Source: Dimorphilus gyrociliatus
Lineage: Eukaryota; Annelida; Polychaeta; Dinophilidae
Assembly: GCA_904063045.1 (NCBI GenBank)
Contig: CAJFCJ010000025.1
Location: forward strand, 434,001-498,000
DNA: 64,000 bases
Direction: 5' to 3'
Under the pieces are notes generated by a model. That model searched no databases and was not told the DNA's origin. It was given only the letters and a program-made list of their open reading frames with translations. The translations under genes were made by a program, and so were the position numbers. The stretch's first letter is position 1; each line of letters opens with the position of its first letter. This document shows, piece after piece, positions 13,350-24,734 of this stretch.

Positions 13350-16300
13350 CAAAGGGATATACGCTGGGAGGGAATATATACGAAATATATAAACGCGTGT
13401 ATATTCGTGGGTTGGTAGATAGAGTAATAAAAGAAAATGTTTCTTCAATACACCTAGGCAGAAGAATGGTAAATTTAGTATAAAATATATAAATAATATG
13501 AATAACACTTTTGAGCTCTTTTCCTATTGCCTGTACACGGAAATATATGTACATTTTATATTATAAGTAACGCCGCTTTGGCCTGTAAAAAAGAGCTTAA
13601 TTTGCATATGAAAAGAGCGATACGTATTGAATGGAAGTGCGGCGTGTGTCGAACAGCCAATCAGCGTACACCGACGCCATTGTATGCGCACATTCAACGT
13701 CCGGCGTTCAATCGGTTTGAACGCGTATTTTACCTCTTCGGATTTTATCCGACCTGATATTTTATATTGATCATGGTCGATATTGGTGCGATGCGATTAA
13801 ACAGAAACATGGCTTTCGAAACAAATACTGACGGTTTCCAACTTCACCCAAGACAGGTTTGTTTTTATTCGTATAAAATGGGATAAGGAGATGTAAATGG
13901 AGTCGTCCATAGGCCTTTATGTCGCCCGCATTTATTTTATGAGTGACGCCATCATTCCTCTTTGTTAGTGTTAAAAAGCAGGGATGAAAACAGTGCGGGT
14001 TTGTCTCCACAGCCTCCCACTACGATTATAAACAAGAATTCTCCCTCTATTTAGAAAGTAGGGGAACTTTTTGCGAAGGGAACAAAGGCGGCGGCACGCG
14101 CACTGCTCGCTTTTGACTGAGTTTCAAATACGCTGGGCCTAAGTTTTTTAACATCGATTTTTCAATAATCTTTTGTGAAAACGACTTTTTTTTTTATTTA
14201 ATTTCTGGCCTAGCAGTTTTTCAAACAAATTTGAACACGGGTCACGTGATCGTCGCGTGCCTAGAGCGTGTCGCGGTTTTTTTTTGTTTGAAAAAGGAAG
14301 CATTTTGGTCTTGTAATGTTCGAGAATCTTTTTATCGGATTTCCCGCTAAAATATCGATTCCTGAGACTTCTAAACTCTTGAACGGGAAACTTAAAAGTA
14401 GAACGAATTCTTCCCCTTCGCTTCAATAATGGAAGGGAATCGAGGTGCCAGATGGCGAGGGTTACGCAACGATTGTTTACGGCTCGAGTATCGGGTGGTT
14501 GATGGAAAAAAATATAGGAAAATTGTTCGATGCTTTAGGGTGTTCTAGTCACAATTCTCTTTTGGCCCTTTCCTCTTTCGAAATTGACACGAATTAAAAA
14601 CGTTTGGATCGGAACCGGAAATACTTTGTCTGTCTAGACTTGGGTTATTACCTGTAAAAAGTGGGTTAGAGAGTGAGATGCAGCCCAATTTGGCCCCTTT
14701 TTCACCTTCTAACCAACAGATATTTTTGAAGAAGTTATGCCGTCTATATTTTGTCTTTTGTTTCACCTAATACCTCCTAGGGGGTATTCTTTGATTATAT
14801 TTCGAGAACGTTGGTAATATGAGATCATAATTACTCTTTGAGCGGAACAGGAAACATTTGTCTCCGAATCAGCATATTTCCTCTACATACCAATTTATTA
14901 AGCGTCACATTTTTTATAGAAACTTTTAAAAGTAGTCCGCATACATTGGGGCTATTATTTTTAAAACTTTAAATGCATTTTCTAAATACCTCTGACCGAT
15001 TTCTTTCCTCTTTTTTTTTACCCTTAATTTTCTCCCCCTTTTATCCATCTATTTCGTAATTCCATTTAAGAAAAAATGTATTAAATATTACAACAGGAAA
15101 CGCTCTATAAGTAAGGTAAATAAGCAAACATTCCACTTTAATGTTGTTTCAATACTATTATACATATTTCTTTTATAACGAGCGTCCCCCGTTACTTTCG
15201 TACTTTTGTTAAAGGACCGCCCGCTTGCATATTCTTAGAATTTATTATAAATAATTATAAAGCGAGAATTTTGTAACAAAGCGATTTGTTCAGTTGAAAG
15301 AATTATACAATTTGTTACCTGTGAATTTAATTATGAAACGAATTGATTAAACCATATCGGAGCGCGACCAATTGCTTATCAGTTAAAGCGTACTAGTACA
15401 GGACTCTGAGGTGGAATACAAGATTGTTTTCATATGTAGATAATCTTTTCGCCTCCTTTCTCAAAAAATCACTTAATTTTCTTATAAGCCGGAAACGGAA
15501 GCATTCGGTGTAAACTATTCCTTTACACCAAGAATAAAATGGCTTAAATAGTCATATTCCCTCGTTATTTTTCTTTTTTTGATAGCTAATTAAAAACACG
15601 CAAGAACTATATTTAAGCCCCGCCTATTTAGACGCCTGTTTATCAATACCGACACAGCGGACGCCTATTAGCCGGTTATATTTTTTCATAATGTAAAGAC
15701 GGTTAGAAAAAAAGCGTTGGTGCAGTAGGATGGATCAGATTTCGTCCGACAGCGCCACTGGGCGGCTAAATAACGAAAATCCCCCATCTTTTTTATACCA
15801 TTCGGTGCGTGTAGCGTGTACTGAGAGGAAGCAGCGTCTACGAGAAACTTCTCTTAACAGCTGTTTTTTATTAGACTTCTGTTGATATCTGATTTTTGTT
15901 GTCCAGCTGTTTCTGTTATGCGGATATAACTAGTCATGTTCTACTATCCGGCTAGGCAACGTTATTGTTCCACTCAGGTTTGTTATGCTTTCTTCCTCGA
16001 AATACATTCTACCATTCCAGGTGGCGCTGGTTGTTTACGTTAAATGCAATATTTTTTAGCTTAAAAATATTAGATGCACTTTTGAAAATCTTGTTTGAGG
16101 TCTTGGTCAGGTGCACTTTTTTTAAACGGCCACCTGTCATTGTTTACTGTAACGTCTCATCAGCTTGTAGGTTTACTTAGGCGATAAGTTGGATCAATAT
16201 TTGAGAATTTGAAAACTGAATAAAAGAAAAAAAGAGGATCTCGTATAGAGTTCAAACTTGTTAATGGACCTATCTAAATAAGAAAACAAGACCTAGTTTA

Positions 16301-19300
16301 TACGATTCAAAAAACGAGAAAGGTTACTCGTAAAAAACAATTGCATTACATCAATCTTATTTTTGAACAAAGTTTCTTTGTTAGAGAAATAGAAAGAAAA
16401 TAGGAGAGAGAGAGAGAATGAATGAATGAAGGGGTAAACTAGAAAGCGGGCGAACTAAAAAATCATCCAAGTACTGAGTCGAGTTATCAGTTAAAAATTT
16501 ATGACTATTAAAGGGCATGAAATAATTGTTGACTAGTATTGTTATTGTTCTCTTAATTATTTGAATTATTTATGAAAATAGTACAGGAAGATAGGGTTGT
16601 AATATCTATTATCAATTCTATATTCTAGCTTATTTTCTTTCTCATTCCCCTCTGTCTTGTCTAGATTTCTTTCTTCACCCTCTTCTCTTGTTTTATAACT
16701 AATACCTTTCGATTTGAACGGCCTACTGGCGAATCTTTTTTTGTTTTAAAAAAACAAGGAGAAGCTCTTCGGCAAAAAAACCCCGGCAATTAGGCGGAGT
16801 AAAAGAAAATACGGTTAAAATCGCGCGTAAAGTTCATCGGGTATCTAGAGGCTACGTATGACCTATTGCCAACAAACTCCTGCGCTCTTTCTCTCGCTCT
16901 CTTCAAGTTAAACTTTTCTCCTATCTACCTTTTTATGATCTTAATATACTAGTTAAAGTGGAGCAGATGGCCCATCTTATCAGCGGGAGACTTTGTCTAG
17001 GTTGATAAGAATTTGACGCGACGTCCGGACACGCGGAACGTCTAGTCGGGTAACCGAAAACGATTAATTAAACGGAAGGAAGTCGCTTTGTAATCGTATA
17101 GCTAGGGTTGTTTGTCTTCGCAACTGGAGAAGGGCGGCCCGAAACTTAGGTGTCAATAGATCGTGGAAAAGTACAGTTGGAAAGTTTTTAAAAGTATAAA
17201 ATCTAAAGGTTGACTAGAGTTTGTACTAATAGGCTCTTTCATCATACTATGTAATTAAATATAAAAAAAAGTGAGCCGTGAAGAGTCCTAAGATAAGGAT
17301 AAGAAATGTAGCAACGTTAAGGGCAATAATGCCGTCATCGGTTCGCCCTTTTCTAAATCAGGAATGCACCTCTTTGTCGGTAGTCATGATGGTTGTAGGG
17401 TTATAGCGATAAAATTCTCCGGTGTCAATAGATCGTGGAAAAAGGCGTAGTAGGGAAACGTAATTCGTTAAAAATGTTGTAGTAATGGCACGATAAGCGA
17501 TAAGATGGAAACATTTATACGCGAACCGCTACATCAAAGAAGATCTTAATGACCGAGATCTGTAACGTAGCTAGAGATTTGATGCGTTCCAGATCGGCAG
17601 TCGGTGATTGATCGAGGTTGGGATTGAATGTTTTCCTCATTCTTATAAGTCTTACGTATTCTTATTTAATTCACCTTTACTACATTATTTCCTTTGATGA
17701 GAAAATATGTCGGGATGGTTTGGAACTTATGCCGCATATAAAGAATTAAACTCTTCGCTGCCCCCTTCAACTTTTTAATTCTTTCCTCTCCGACCATTTC
17801 AGTTGTATTCAAAGCACATTGAAAATTGTTTCTTTCTTTCATTCGCGAACGACCCTTAGGGAGGATTAGAGGGGATTAAAATGTTTTAAATAAGATCTCT
17901 CTGTATGAAATATGATAATTAAATAAATACAGTTGAACAATTTTTTTTAAAGATATAATGCTTCTCCTATTCATCTTTTCCTTCTATTTTTTAAGCAGGT
18001 CTATCCAAATACGGACGACTTCAATCGTGACTCTTCTCAATACGTCCCAGGAAAAAGTTTGTACGCCGAACCATACTATGCAGGCGCCGAAGCTTGGATG
18101 GGGAATAACAATATTCCTAGTACTTCTTACTCTTCGATGCTACCTACTCCTCCTGTTCAATATAGTGCACAATCGGGATACAGTACAGACGGATTGGTAA
18201 GTCATCTCTAGAGGTTTTATGCGGCAGATGTTGATAAAAGCGTTTTTATCAAGTCTAAACTACCGATTTACGTGACTCGGTTCAATTTTTGTAGATTTTT
18301 ATAACGACGCCTGAAGTTTTTTTTATCGCAAAGAGCGTTTAAAATTGATCAAACGTAGATTAAACGAAATATATTCATATATACAACGTGTATGTATAGA
18401 TGTTTATACATATCTTTATGTACACGTGTATGTCATTTATAATATACATGTATGTGTAATAGATTTCACTTTTATCCATACATCAAAAACTTAACGTAGC
18501 TTAAAGCAATAAATTTTAGAGAATAAATCTATTACAAATGCTTTAACGGGGTTACTTAACTACGTTTATAAAAAAGAAAAGCGAAATGTACGTGACTCAT
18601 ACACTGTCTAAAAGATTTCAACAGCATGTAAAACCCGATAGCCGAATGATTGGAGTGGTGAAACGGCGTTTTTTATTACTTAAACTGATACGAACCGTTG
18701 AAATATTCTATTATTTATTTATTTATTTTTTAACAGAGTTATGCTGCTAGCGGTTTACCACCAATGAATTCATTCGCCAATACCCAAGTTCCTTATGGAA
18801 ATTCATCACCGAACGGGGTTGTCCCAAGTTCACAATCAGGGGATACTCTTGGTATTGGAAAAGCTTTAGGAACTGTAAGTTGTTAAATTATCTTTTAATT
18901 TGTATAGAATAACGACAAGGGATACTCGTTGCGTATATCATAGCGGAAAATTTTATAAAATAAAGATAAAAGACCGTTTAGTATTGCTAATAGAACACCA
19001 TTTTCTATTTTTCCTAGTACGGCCCTTTGTAAAGTATGCCGTGAAAAGGAATTTCTGCAATGTTTTTCTAATATTTAATTTCGTTCTGCTATTGAAATCT
19101 ATCTATGAAAGACTAAAAAGAGGAAAGGGAGTGCGAGCTAGTTTCTTGCTCTTCCTCGTTTTCTTTCTCTATCATTTTAAGAAATTGATTAAAATAATAC
19201 CTTTTCTTATCCTTAGATATATAATCCTGCTGGGGACCAGCCGTCAAATCCCGTATCGTCTCCACCTCCGCTTACCGGTTCGATGTCTTCCTTACATACA

Positions 19301-19930
19301 CTGGTAAGTTAAGTTATCTAGTAGTAAAATAGTTAAACCTAATACAAAACGCACGAAAACGAAACTAATCGTCCAACAGAGTTTATTTATTTTGAAAGTC
19401 GACTCTCTTACCTTTTTTCTTTTTTCTTGGTTTTATAAAAAAAATTGGCCGAAACTAGATATTGTACTAACTGTAATAATTTTTAATATATCCAGACATC
19501 TTTTTTTATTATTCTTTTTATTTATTACCATTTTTATTATTTTAATCGTATTATGCATGAACTTTCTGATTGATTAACGTACTGACCCCTTGTAAAACAA
19601 ACAAAATAGCAAAATCCAATTGAAGATCGATTAGACGACGCTTTCGAGACGCTACGCGATCATTCGCAGGTAATATCCTCTATCTCTCTATCTATCTCTT
19701 TTCTCCCTTCTTCTTTCGCTCTTTCTCTCTTTCTCCCTCTCTCTCTCCTTATCTCATGAGGCGGAAGGATTTTTTATTTCTAATTTAGTAACTGCTTTAG
19801 ACATTTTACAATGGTTTATAGTTTTTGTTGCATAGAAACAATTGAAAGAAAATTAATTTTATCGGCTTTGTTTGTATTGTTTATTAGTTGCATGCCAGAT
19901 CTTAGTAATTCTTATTAATCTCTTGATTAA

Positions 19931-19966
<36 letters not shown>

Positions 19967-22900
19967 TTATATTATATGCAAAGAAAACCATTATAATTAA
20001 AATATATTCTTAATTTATTGAAATTCGTAAGAATGCCATTGAATAAACACATGTATTTCTATTCTACAGCAAAGTAGATTCGAAGAACGCCTAGACGACG
20101 CCATTCACGTTTTAAGAAGTCATGCTTCTGATCCGAATAGCATGCAGGCTGGTGCTATGACTACAATGCCCGCTTTGCTACATCATGGAGCTGGTCCACC
20201 GGGCTACCCTCCAGGAGCACTTCCATCACATATGGACATGGTAAGAAATCATTATCCAGTTTCCTAATTAATGAATTAGACACGTTCGTGAAAAGTAACT
20301 AATCAATGTCTTAAGTTGAGAAAAGTGACACGAATTTATTTTTCTTCTCTCCAAACTGGTCCCCTCATTAATTAACGTCCGCCAAAAAGCGTAAAACTCA
20401 CGAACAACGCAGAATGGCGCCGATTCGCCTTGTTTTTCCAAACGAAATTCGAACTGGCGATGAGTTTGCGAAGCGCGAAAAAGCGTTTTCGCAGACTATT
20501 TGTTTTTGTCGGGTGAGATTAATGCCCGGGCGTTTGTTTTTTGTTTATTTATATCGCCATTCGTCAGAGATATAATACGCCGAACCTTTTCTATAAGCCT
20601 TAGGTTTATTTTTTATTTCTCCTCTTCAACTTCAATCTTTTTTTTTATTCCTTTTTCCTATTTTATTTAACTTTTTACTCTTTTCTTATTCGACTTAGAT
20701 TTATTACTCTTTTAATTTATAATTCATAATAAATGAATAGTTTATTGAACAAAGGTCTTGAACTATTGACATTGTAACAATTCAAGCGCTATCTTTCAAT
20801 CAGCCTTCTTTAGGCTTAATGCTATTAGCAACCCTTGTATTTCTATTGTTGGACATCTGTTTCTATACTTTAAAGAGCATGCCGACTTATAAAGAAAACT
20901 TTGTTTCAGGCTGGAGGACACCTTTTACAAAACGATCATGATCGAAACTATCCAGGAATGCGGCCATCCTCTGTAATGACGGAAGTATCCAGCGTGGATT
21001 CGGAAACTTCCAGGAAAGATATGTCGGACATTAAGCATGAGGAAAACGGTTCTAGATCCAACAGAGCTGTTGTTAAAGAAGCCGTTGCTAAGGCGACAGC
21101 AGCTTCCGCTTCTGCTGGGCCAACCTGTGCTAAAAGAGCTAGGAGGAGTGAAACTGAACGATCTTGCGAACTCGGTTAGTATTTAAAAAAACAACATTTT
21201 TAAAATTTTTTAGTTGAGTACTGCGTTACTTTGAATATACCCCTACGGCGTCGACCATTTACCTCTTTTTTATGTGCTTGGCTACTTTATCAAGAAGCGT
21301 TTTTTTCCCTCTTTTCCTTTTTTTGCTCTCCTTTTGAAGGGAATCAGAGGAAAAAATAGAGAAACAGATTTGAGTTCTATTCAAAAGTAGTTGAGGCGTT
21401 CCCTTTTTATCCTTCAAACGACCGTTGCCGCAATATTTCCCACCCCTTTAAGCTATTAAGAGACGCCGCGCCATATTCTCGATTTTCGATACAAAAAAAG
21501 ATACAAATCTCTTTCACTCTTTGTATTACCTTATCGTTAATCATCTCATTTTCTAATTTACCTCTTAGTTAGTTACTTATATGTATTTTAATGTATGAAA
21601 AAAACATGTTCATCATTATTACACTACATTCTATTAATACTTCTTATCTCAACACAGATAACTCTTTTACAGATAATTCGGATGATCCACCCGAAGTAAA
21701 AGCTGAAAGAGAAAGAGTACGACGACAGGCAAACAATCAACGAGAACGTTTGAGAGTTAGGGATATAAACGAAGCGTTTAAAGAATTAGGTCATATGGTG
21801 ACTCTACATACTTCTACCGGTCAACCGTTAACCAAGTTGATGGTTCTCCAACAAGCGGTTAACGTGATAACGACACTTGAACAGCAAGTGAGGGGTAAGG
21901 TTTAACTTTCTAGTTATTCGATATGCTTTGTAGCTTTCTATTAAAGCGCCTGTCAATAGGTATTAACGGCTTAAAGGTCACAGATTATCGCCAGATACAA
22001 AATAGCGTTAAAGATTTACTTTCTTCTTCACTTTTCTTATCTTAAAATGGGCGAGAATAAGTGTGGAAAAGATGCGTGGTGGGAGGGGATGTTAGCGTGT
22101 AGGGAGGCTAGAGAAAAAAGGGAAACGCGCGTGGGACAGAGGTAGGGGGTAAACGGGTAAACGGGTAAGAAAGTGACCAGACATCTTTTTAAGTTGGAAG
22201 CGGAAAGATTTTCTTTTTTCTCTTTAATGATAACAAAACGATCATCTAAATTCCCAAGGCTATACATTTAAAAGAAATAAAAAAAAAATCCCCCGCTTGT
22301 AAAAGATGAACTAATTAAAAAGATAAAGAATATATAAACTAGAAGCTTGATGTAAGAATATTTGAAAAGTTGTTCTATTAAGAATTATATCTTGACCTTT
22401 CCATTTGCATTTCTGTATTCGTCAAGAGAACTTGAAAAAGGTCGTAAAAGCATAAATTTCTCAATTAAAATGTAAAATATTTCGTTGAATTGTTATATCA
22501 TGATATTTCTTACTAGGATAGATTATTTTTCTAATGTAATGATGAGTCAAATAACTTAACAGGCTCGCCTGTAAACAATTTTATATTAGAAATATGATAG
22601 CTGAATAGTCGAAGGTGTTTCTAGCTGACCTTTTTATCGTTCCTATTCATCGGCTTTCTTTCGGCAACTTTCAAATGTTATTATCGTTAAACTCTTCCTC
22701 TCTTTCTTTTTCTTTCCTCTCCTCATTTTAATATTTTACTTATATTTTCATTTGCTCCTCCCTTTACAGAAAGAAATTTAAACCCGAAAGCAGCCTGCCT
22801 AAAACGAAGAGAAGAAGAAAAAACTGACGAATTGCCTGGAGGGCCTACATTACGGCCCGATGAGCTAATCCAACCGCATTTATCCAGTGAGTTTTAAACA

Positions 22901-24599
22901 TATCCAAATAATTTTCTTTTGGGGTGCCGGGCATGGTTTTTCTATTAGAAATTTCCACTTCCGGTACAGTTTAAAATCATTTTAAAGACTCTATTTATAT
23001 ATATGTGTATATGTTATAAAAAAAAAACAATTCTTGCATGTATGCCAAATTTTTCTATGTCACAAATTTATTGGGGTACAAGGTTTTCTTTCTTATTTTA
23101 CGCTTTCTTTTCGTGTGTTGCGGTGGCAGTTGTCGTTGTTTACTGTTGGATAAGGAGATTTATTCAAATTTTTTCCAAAGGGTATTAAATAGATCTTTCA
23201 TCAGAAAGAAAGATGTCTGGTTTGGGAAAGCTTTACCCGCTTTTTTTTCTTTTGAGGTGGATGAGAAAAAAACAAAGCGATTTCTATATAGTTTTATCAT
23301 TTTATATATAAATATATTGTTGTTTTTAAAAAAAAAAAACCTAATTTTTAATGCAACAATGGAAAAAAAATTAATTATCATATTCAATAATCTTTTCTAT
23401 ATTGAATTTAAATACGCAATTAATCATTTTATTATGAAAACTATATTAAATCGATAAAACATTGCATAGAAACCTATTAAATAAATCTAAAAAGTATAGC
23501 TTTTATACTTTTTTTATGTATGAATATAAAATATATGTATATATCTATACATATATATTTTATTTATACATGTATACATTTAGTTCATGTAGTTGAACGT
23601 AAAGAGAAGTGACAACTGCCTCGCGCGTAAAAGAAACTTAAAAAGGGATATTTTGTATATATATATATAAAAATTGAATAAAGAATGATAAAAATACATA
23701 CATTTGTGACATAAGAAAGAAAAGGGCATGCGTTAATTATCAATAAACGATTATTAAGAACGTATCTACCCTTTTTTCTTAACAGATACATCACAGCAAC
23801 AAACGCAACGATTGTAAAAATCAAAACAAAAAACACACAAAAAATAGATATATATGTATATATATATATATATATATATAAACTGTATATGTATATATAT
23901 ATATATATATATTTATTTAGACATACCTAATATATCTGTTACATATATGTATAATATACATGTGTAGACGTATATATATATATATATTGAAAAGTATATA
24001 TATGTGTGTATATGCATTTACATCGTCTATATTTATATAGATAGATATTCATATCTGTATATATGTGTATTTGCATATATATTTCATATACATATATGTA
24101 TATACTTAACTATATATACATATGTATGTATTATATGTATAAATATGTAATAACTCTAGAGAGACAATTTGCTCAGCTATTGCCAAAACAAGAGAGTTCG
24201 TTCGTCACTTCTCTTACGTGCTTCTGTTTTGAGTTCTGTAAAAAAAAAACACATATAAACATAAAGAAAAACGAACAATTTTTGACTATTGCGTTAGCCG
24301 GACGACGCGGGCGCCGTCCAGGAACGACAACGGCTGGAAGGGTTTCTCCACGACCGCAATATACGTTCGAATTGGTCGCCGAACAACAGCAACAACAGCA
24401 AATGCAATACGGAGCTATGTACGAAACTCCTTTTGTCCAGGAGATGTTCGTTCCTGTTAGTTCTAGTATGCCTCATCCAATTCTGATACAGGAAGAGCAG
24501 AATATAGAGGATGTTGTTCCGGAAGATGACCCCGCTGTTGAAGTTCGACCGGCATTATCGGCTACGCCAACGCTTCGTGAAGAAGAAGACGGCGACTGA
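10270..24599 (+). CDS. da/TCF4: E-protein bHLH transcription factor (daughterless/TCF4/TCF12 family)
   Basis: Class I bHLH factor that dimerises with itself or tissue-specific bHLH proteins and binds E-boxes in the nucleus. Exons by splice consensus and phase: 10270-10359 (tentative first exon), 11108-11242, 17999-18196, 18737-18874, 19217-19303, 19610-19669, 20070-20240, 20910-21174, 21658-21894, 22770-22886, 24298-24599; they sum to 1800 nt, 599 aa. Family landmarks in order: a segment starting [46 protein letters not shown], two LDDA helical motifs, then the bHLH at about residues 398-450 ([20 protein letters not shown]) and the diagnostic tail [18 protein letters not shown]. The C-terminus has a GRRGRRPG basic patch and a run of six Gln. 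The protein matches the shorter E-protein isoforms; the N-terminal LDFS activation motif is absent from the exons found. Everything from 17999 on is secure; the first exon is tentative. Confidence 0.95.
11108..11242 (+). other. E-protein exon with [11 protein letters not shown] segment
   Basis: This 45-codon exon lies between a pyrimidine-rich acceptor ending atag and the donor TCG followed by gtgagt, phase 0 on both sides. It encodes [17 protein letters not shown] and a basic stretch EARQRRKS directly before the VYPNTDD exon. The place and composition match the serine/tyrosine-rich segment preceding VYAPS in vertebrate E proteins. It also contains an internal ATG (11111) that could serve as a start if no upstream coding exon is joined. 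Confidence 0.8.
12160..12193. repeat. (TC)n microsatellite
   Basis: About 17 TC copies followed by a T run, within an E-protein intron. Confidence 0.95.
13298..13346. repeat. (GA)n microsatellite
   Basis: GA repeats interrupted once by CAGAAG, within an E-protein intron. Confidence 0.95.
13773..13856 (+). other. Candidate alternative first exon A (28 codons)
   Basis: An ATG at 13773 is preceded by an in-frame TGA at 13755 and opens 28 codons, including [16 protein letters not shown], up to CAG followed by gtttgt. The donor is phase 0 and so joins in frame to the E-protein exon at 17999. I recognise no family motif in the peptide. The surrounding block is G+C-rich with a CCAAT-like element about 110 bp upstream. 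Only the start, phase and donor support it. Confidence 0.25.
14450..16027. promoter_or_regulatory. Three CTCF-like motifs in the long E-protein intron
   Basis: CCAGATGGCGAG starts at 14448, GCGCCACTGGG (minus-strand motif) is at 15752, and CCAGGTGGCGCTGG runs 16017-16030. The last two flank candidate first exon B. All fit the CTCF core with at most small deviations; binding is inferred. Confidence 0.4.
15936..15977 (+). other. Candidate alternative first exon B (14 codons)
   Basis: An ATG at 15936 with an in-frame TAA just upstream opens [14 protein letters not shown] and ends at CAG followed by gtttgt in phase 0, again compatible with the acceptor at 17999. The donor hexamer is the same as in candidate A. 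The stretch is flanked by two CTCF-like motifs (15752 and 16019). The peptide is tyrosine-rich like the known short E-protein first exons, but it is too short for a firm call. Confidence 0.25.
17149..17442. repeat. 22-bp exact direct repeat in a G+C-rich intronic block
   Basis: The same 22 bases, with core TGTCAATAGATCGTGG, occur at 17149-17170 and 17421-17442; flanking bases differ. The copies are 272 bp apart and lie 0.6-0.85 kb upstream of the E-protein exon at 17999. They look like a repeated factor-binding site in an enhancer rather than a target-site duplication, because no element lies between them. Confidence 0.85.
19610..20240 (+). other. Tandem duplicated helical exons of the E-protein
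   Basis: Exon 19610-19669 is exactly 60 nt, phase 0 on both ends, and encodes [17 protein letters not shown] after QNP. The next coding exon, 20070-20240, begins [20 protein letters not shown]. The second is the canonical E-protein helical segment; the first is a diverged copy with the same spacing of Glu, Arg, Leu-Asp-Asp-Ala, Leu-Arg and His. Removing the small exon would leave the frame intact, so a cassette exon is possible. Confidence 0.85.
19933..19962. repeat. (AT)n microsatellite
   Basis: Fifteen AT copies in the intron between the two duplicated helical exons. Confidence 0.95.
20241..20909 (+). other. E-protein intron with G+C-rich block
   Basis: The intron runs from a gtaaga donor to an acceptor ending tttcag. 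The stretch at about 20340-20560 is richer in G+C and CpG than its surroundings and may be regulatory. I see no coding potential in it. Confidence 0.5.
21658..21894 (+). other. bHLH exon of the E-protein, with alternative acceptor
   Basis: Encodes most of the basic helix-loop-helix: [18 protein letters not shown], the first helix [11 protein letters not shown], loop [10 protein letters not shown] and second helix [19 protein letters not shown]. Acceptors ending cacag (exon from 21658) and ttacag (exon from 21673) are 15 nt apart in the same frame, so isoforms may differ by five residues (DNSFT). The E-box-contacting Glu and the Arg residues of RER are present. The residue before RER is Gln where family members I know have Ala. 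Confidence 0.9.
22887..24297 (+). other. Last E-protein intron with TA repeats and hairpins
   Basis: A 1.4 kb intron rich in (TA)n, especially 23840-24125. A perfect 10-bp inverted repeat with a 5-nt loop (arm AAAAAGTATA) lies at 23489-23513, followed by a longer AT-rich near-palindrome at about 23525-23570. Failure to splice at 22886 would add SEF and then stop at once, giving a shorter protein. Open frames here are low-complexity. Confidence 0.6.
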
Positions 24600-24703
24600 T
24601 TGTTTTAGATCTCGTTCCGTTTCTTCTTGTTTTTCTCTATATTTTTATATATATATATGTATGTGTGTGTATATATATATATATATGTAAATGTATATCT
24701 CCC

Positions 24704-24734
<31 letters not shown>

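Larger units (their letters stand above)
11243..17998 (+). other. Long E-protein intron with possible internal promoters
   Basis: This 6.8 kb intron separates two coding exons. It contains a (TC)n tract at 12160-12193, a (GA)n tract at 13298-13346, and G+C-rich blocks near 13560-13760, 14040-14480, 15600-15780, 16720-17180 and 17280-17640. A CCAAT-box-like ccaatcag lies near 13659. Two short ATG-initiated stretches end at phase-0 donors (13856 and 15977) and could be alternative first exons. CTCF-like motifs occur at 14450, 15752 and 16019, and a 22-bp exact direct repeat at 17149 and 17421. Vertebrate TCF4 is known to use many alternative first exons inside its introns, so internal promoters are plausible but inferred. 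Confidence 0.5.

Noticed and set aside
17149-17442. Direct repeat as a target-site duplication of an inserted element
   Set aside because: 22 bp is long for most target-site duplications, and the 250 bp between shows no terminal inverted repeat or poly(A) tail.
18900-19307. 135-codon open frame spanning an E-protein exon
   Set aside because: It is in a different frame from the conserved exon 19217-19303; the rest is intron.
23038-23457. 139-codon open frame
   Set aside because: Phe/Lys/Ile-rich sequence in the last E-protein intron without any motif; typical of AT-rich introns.
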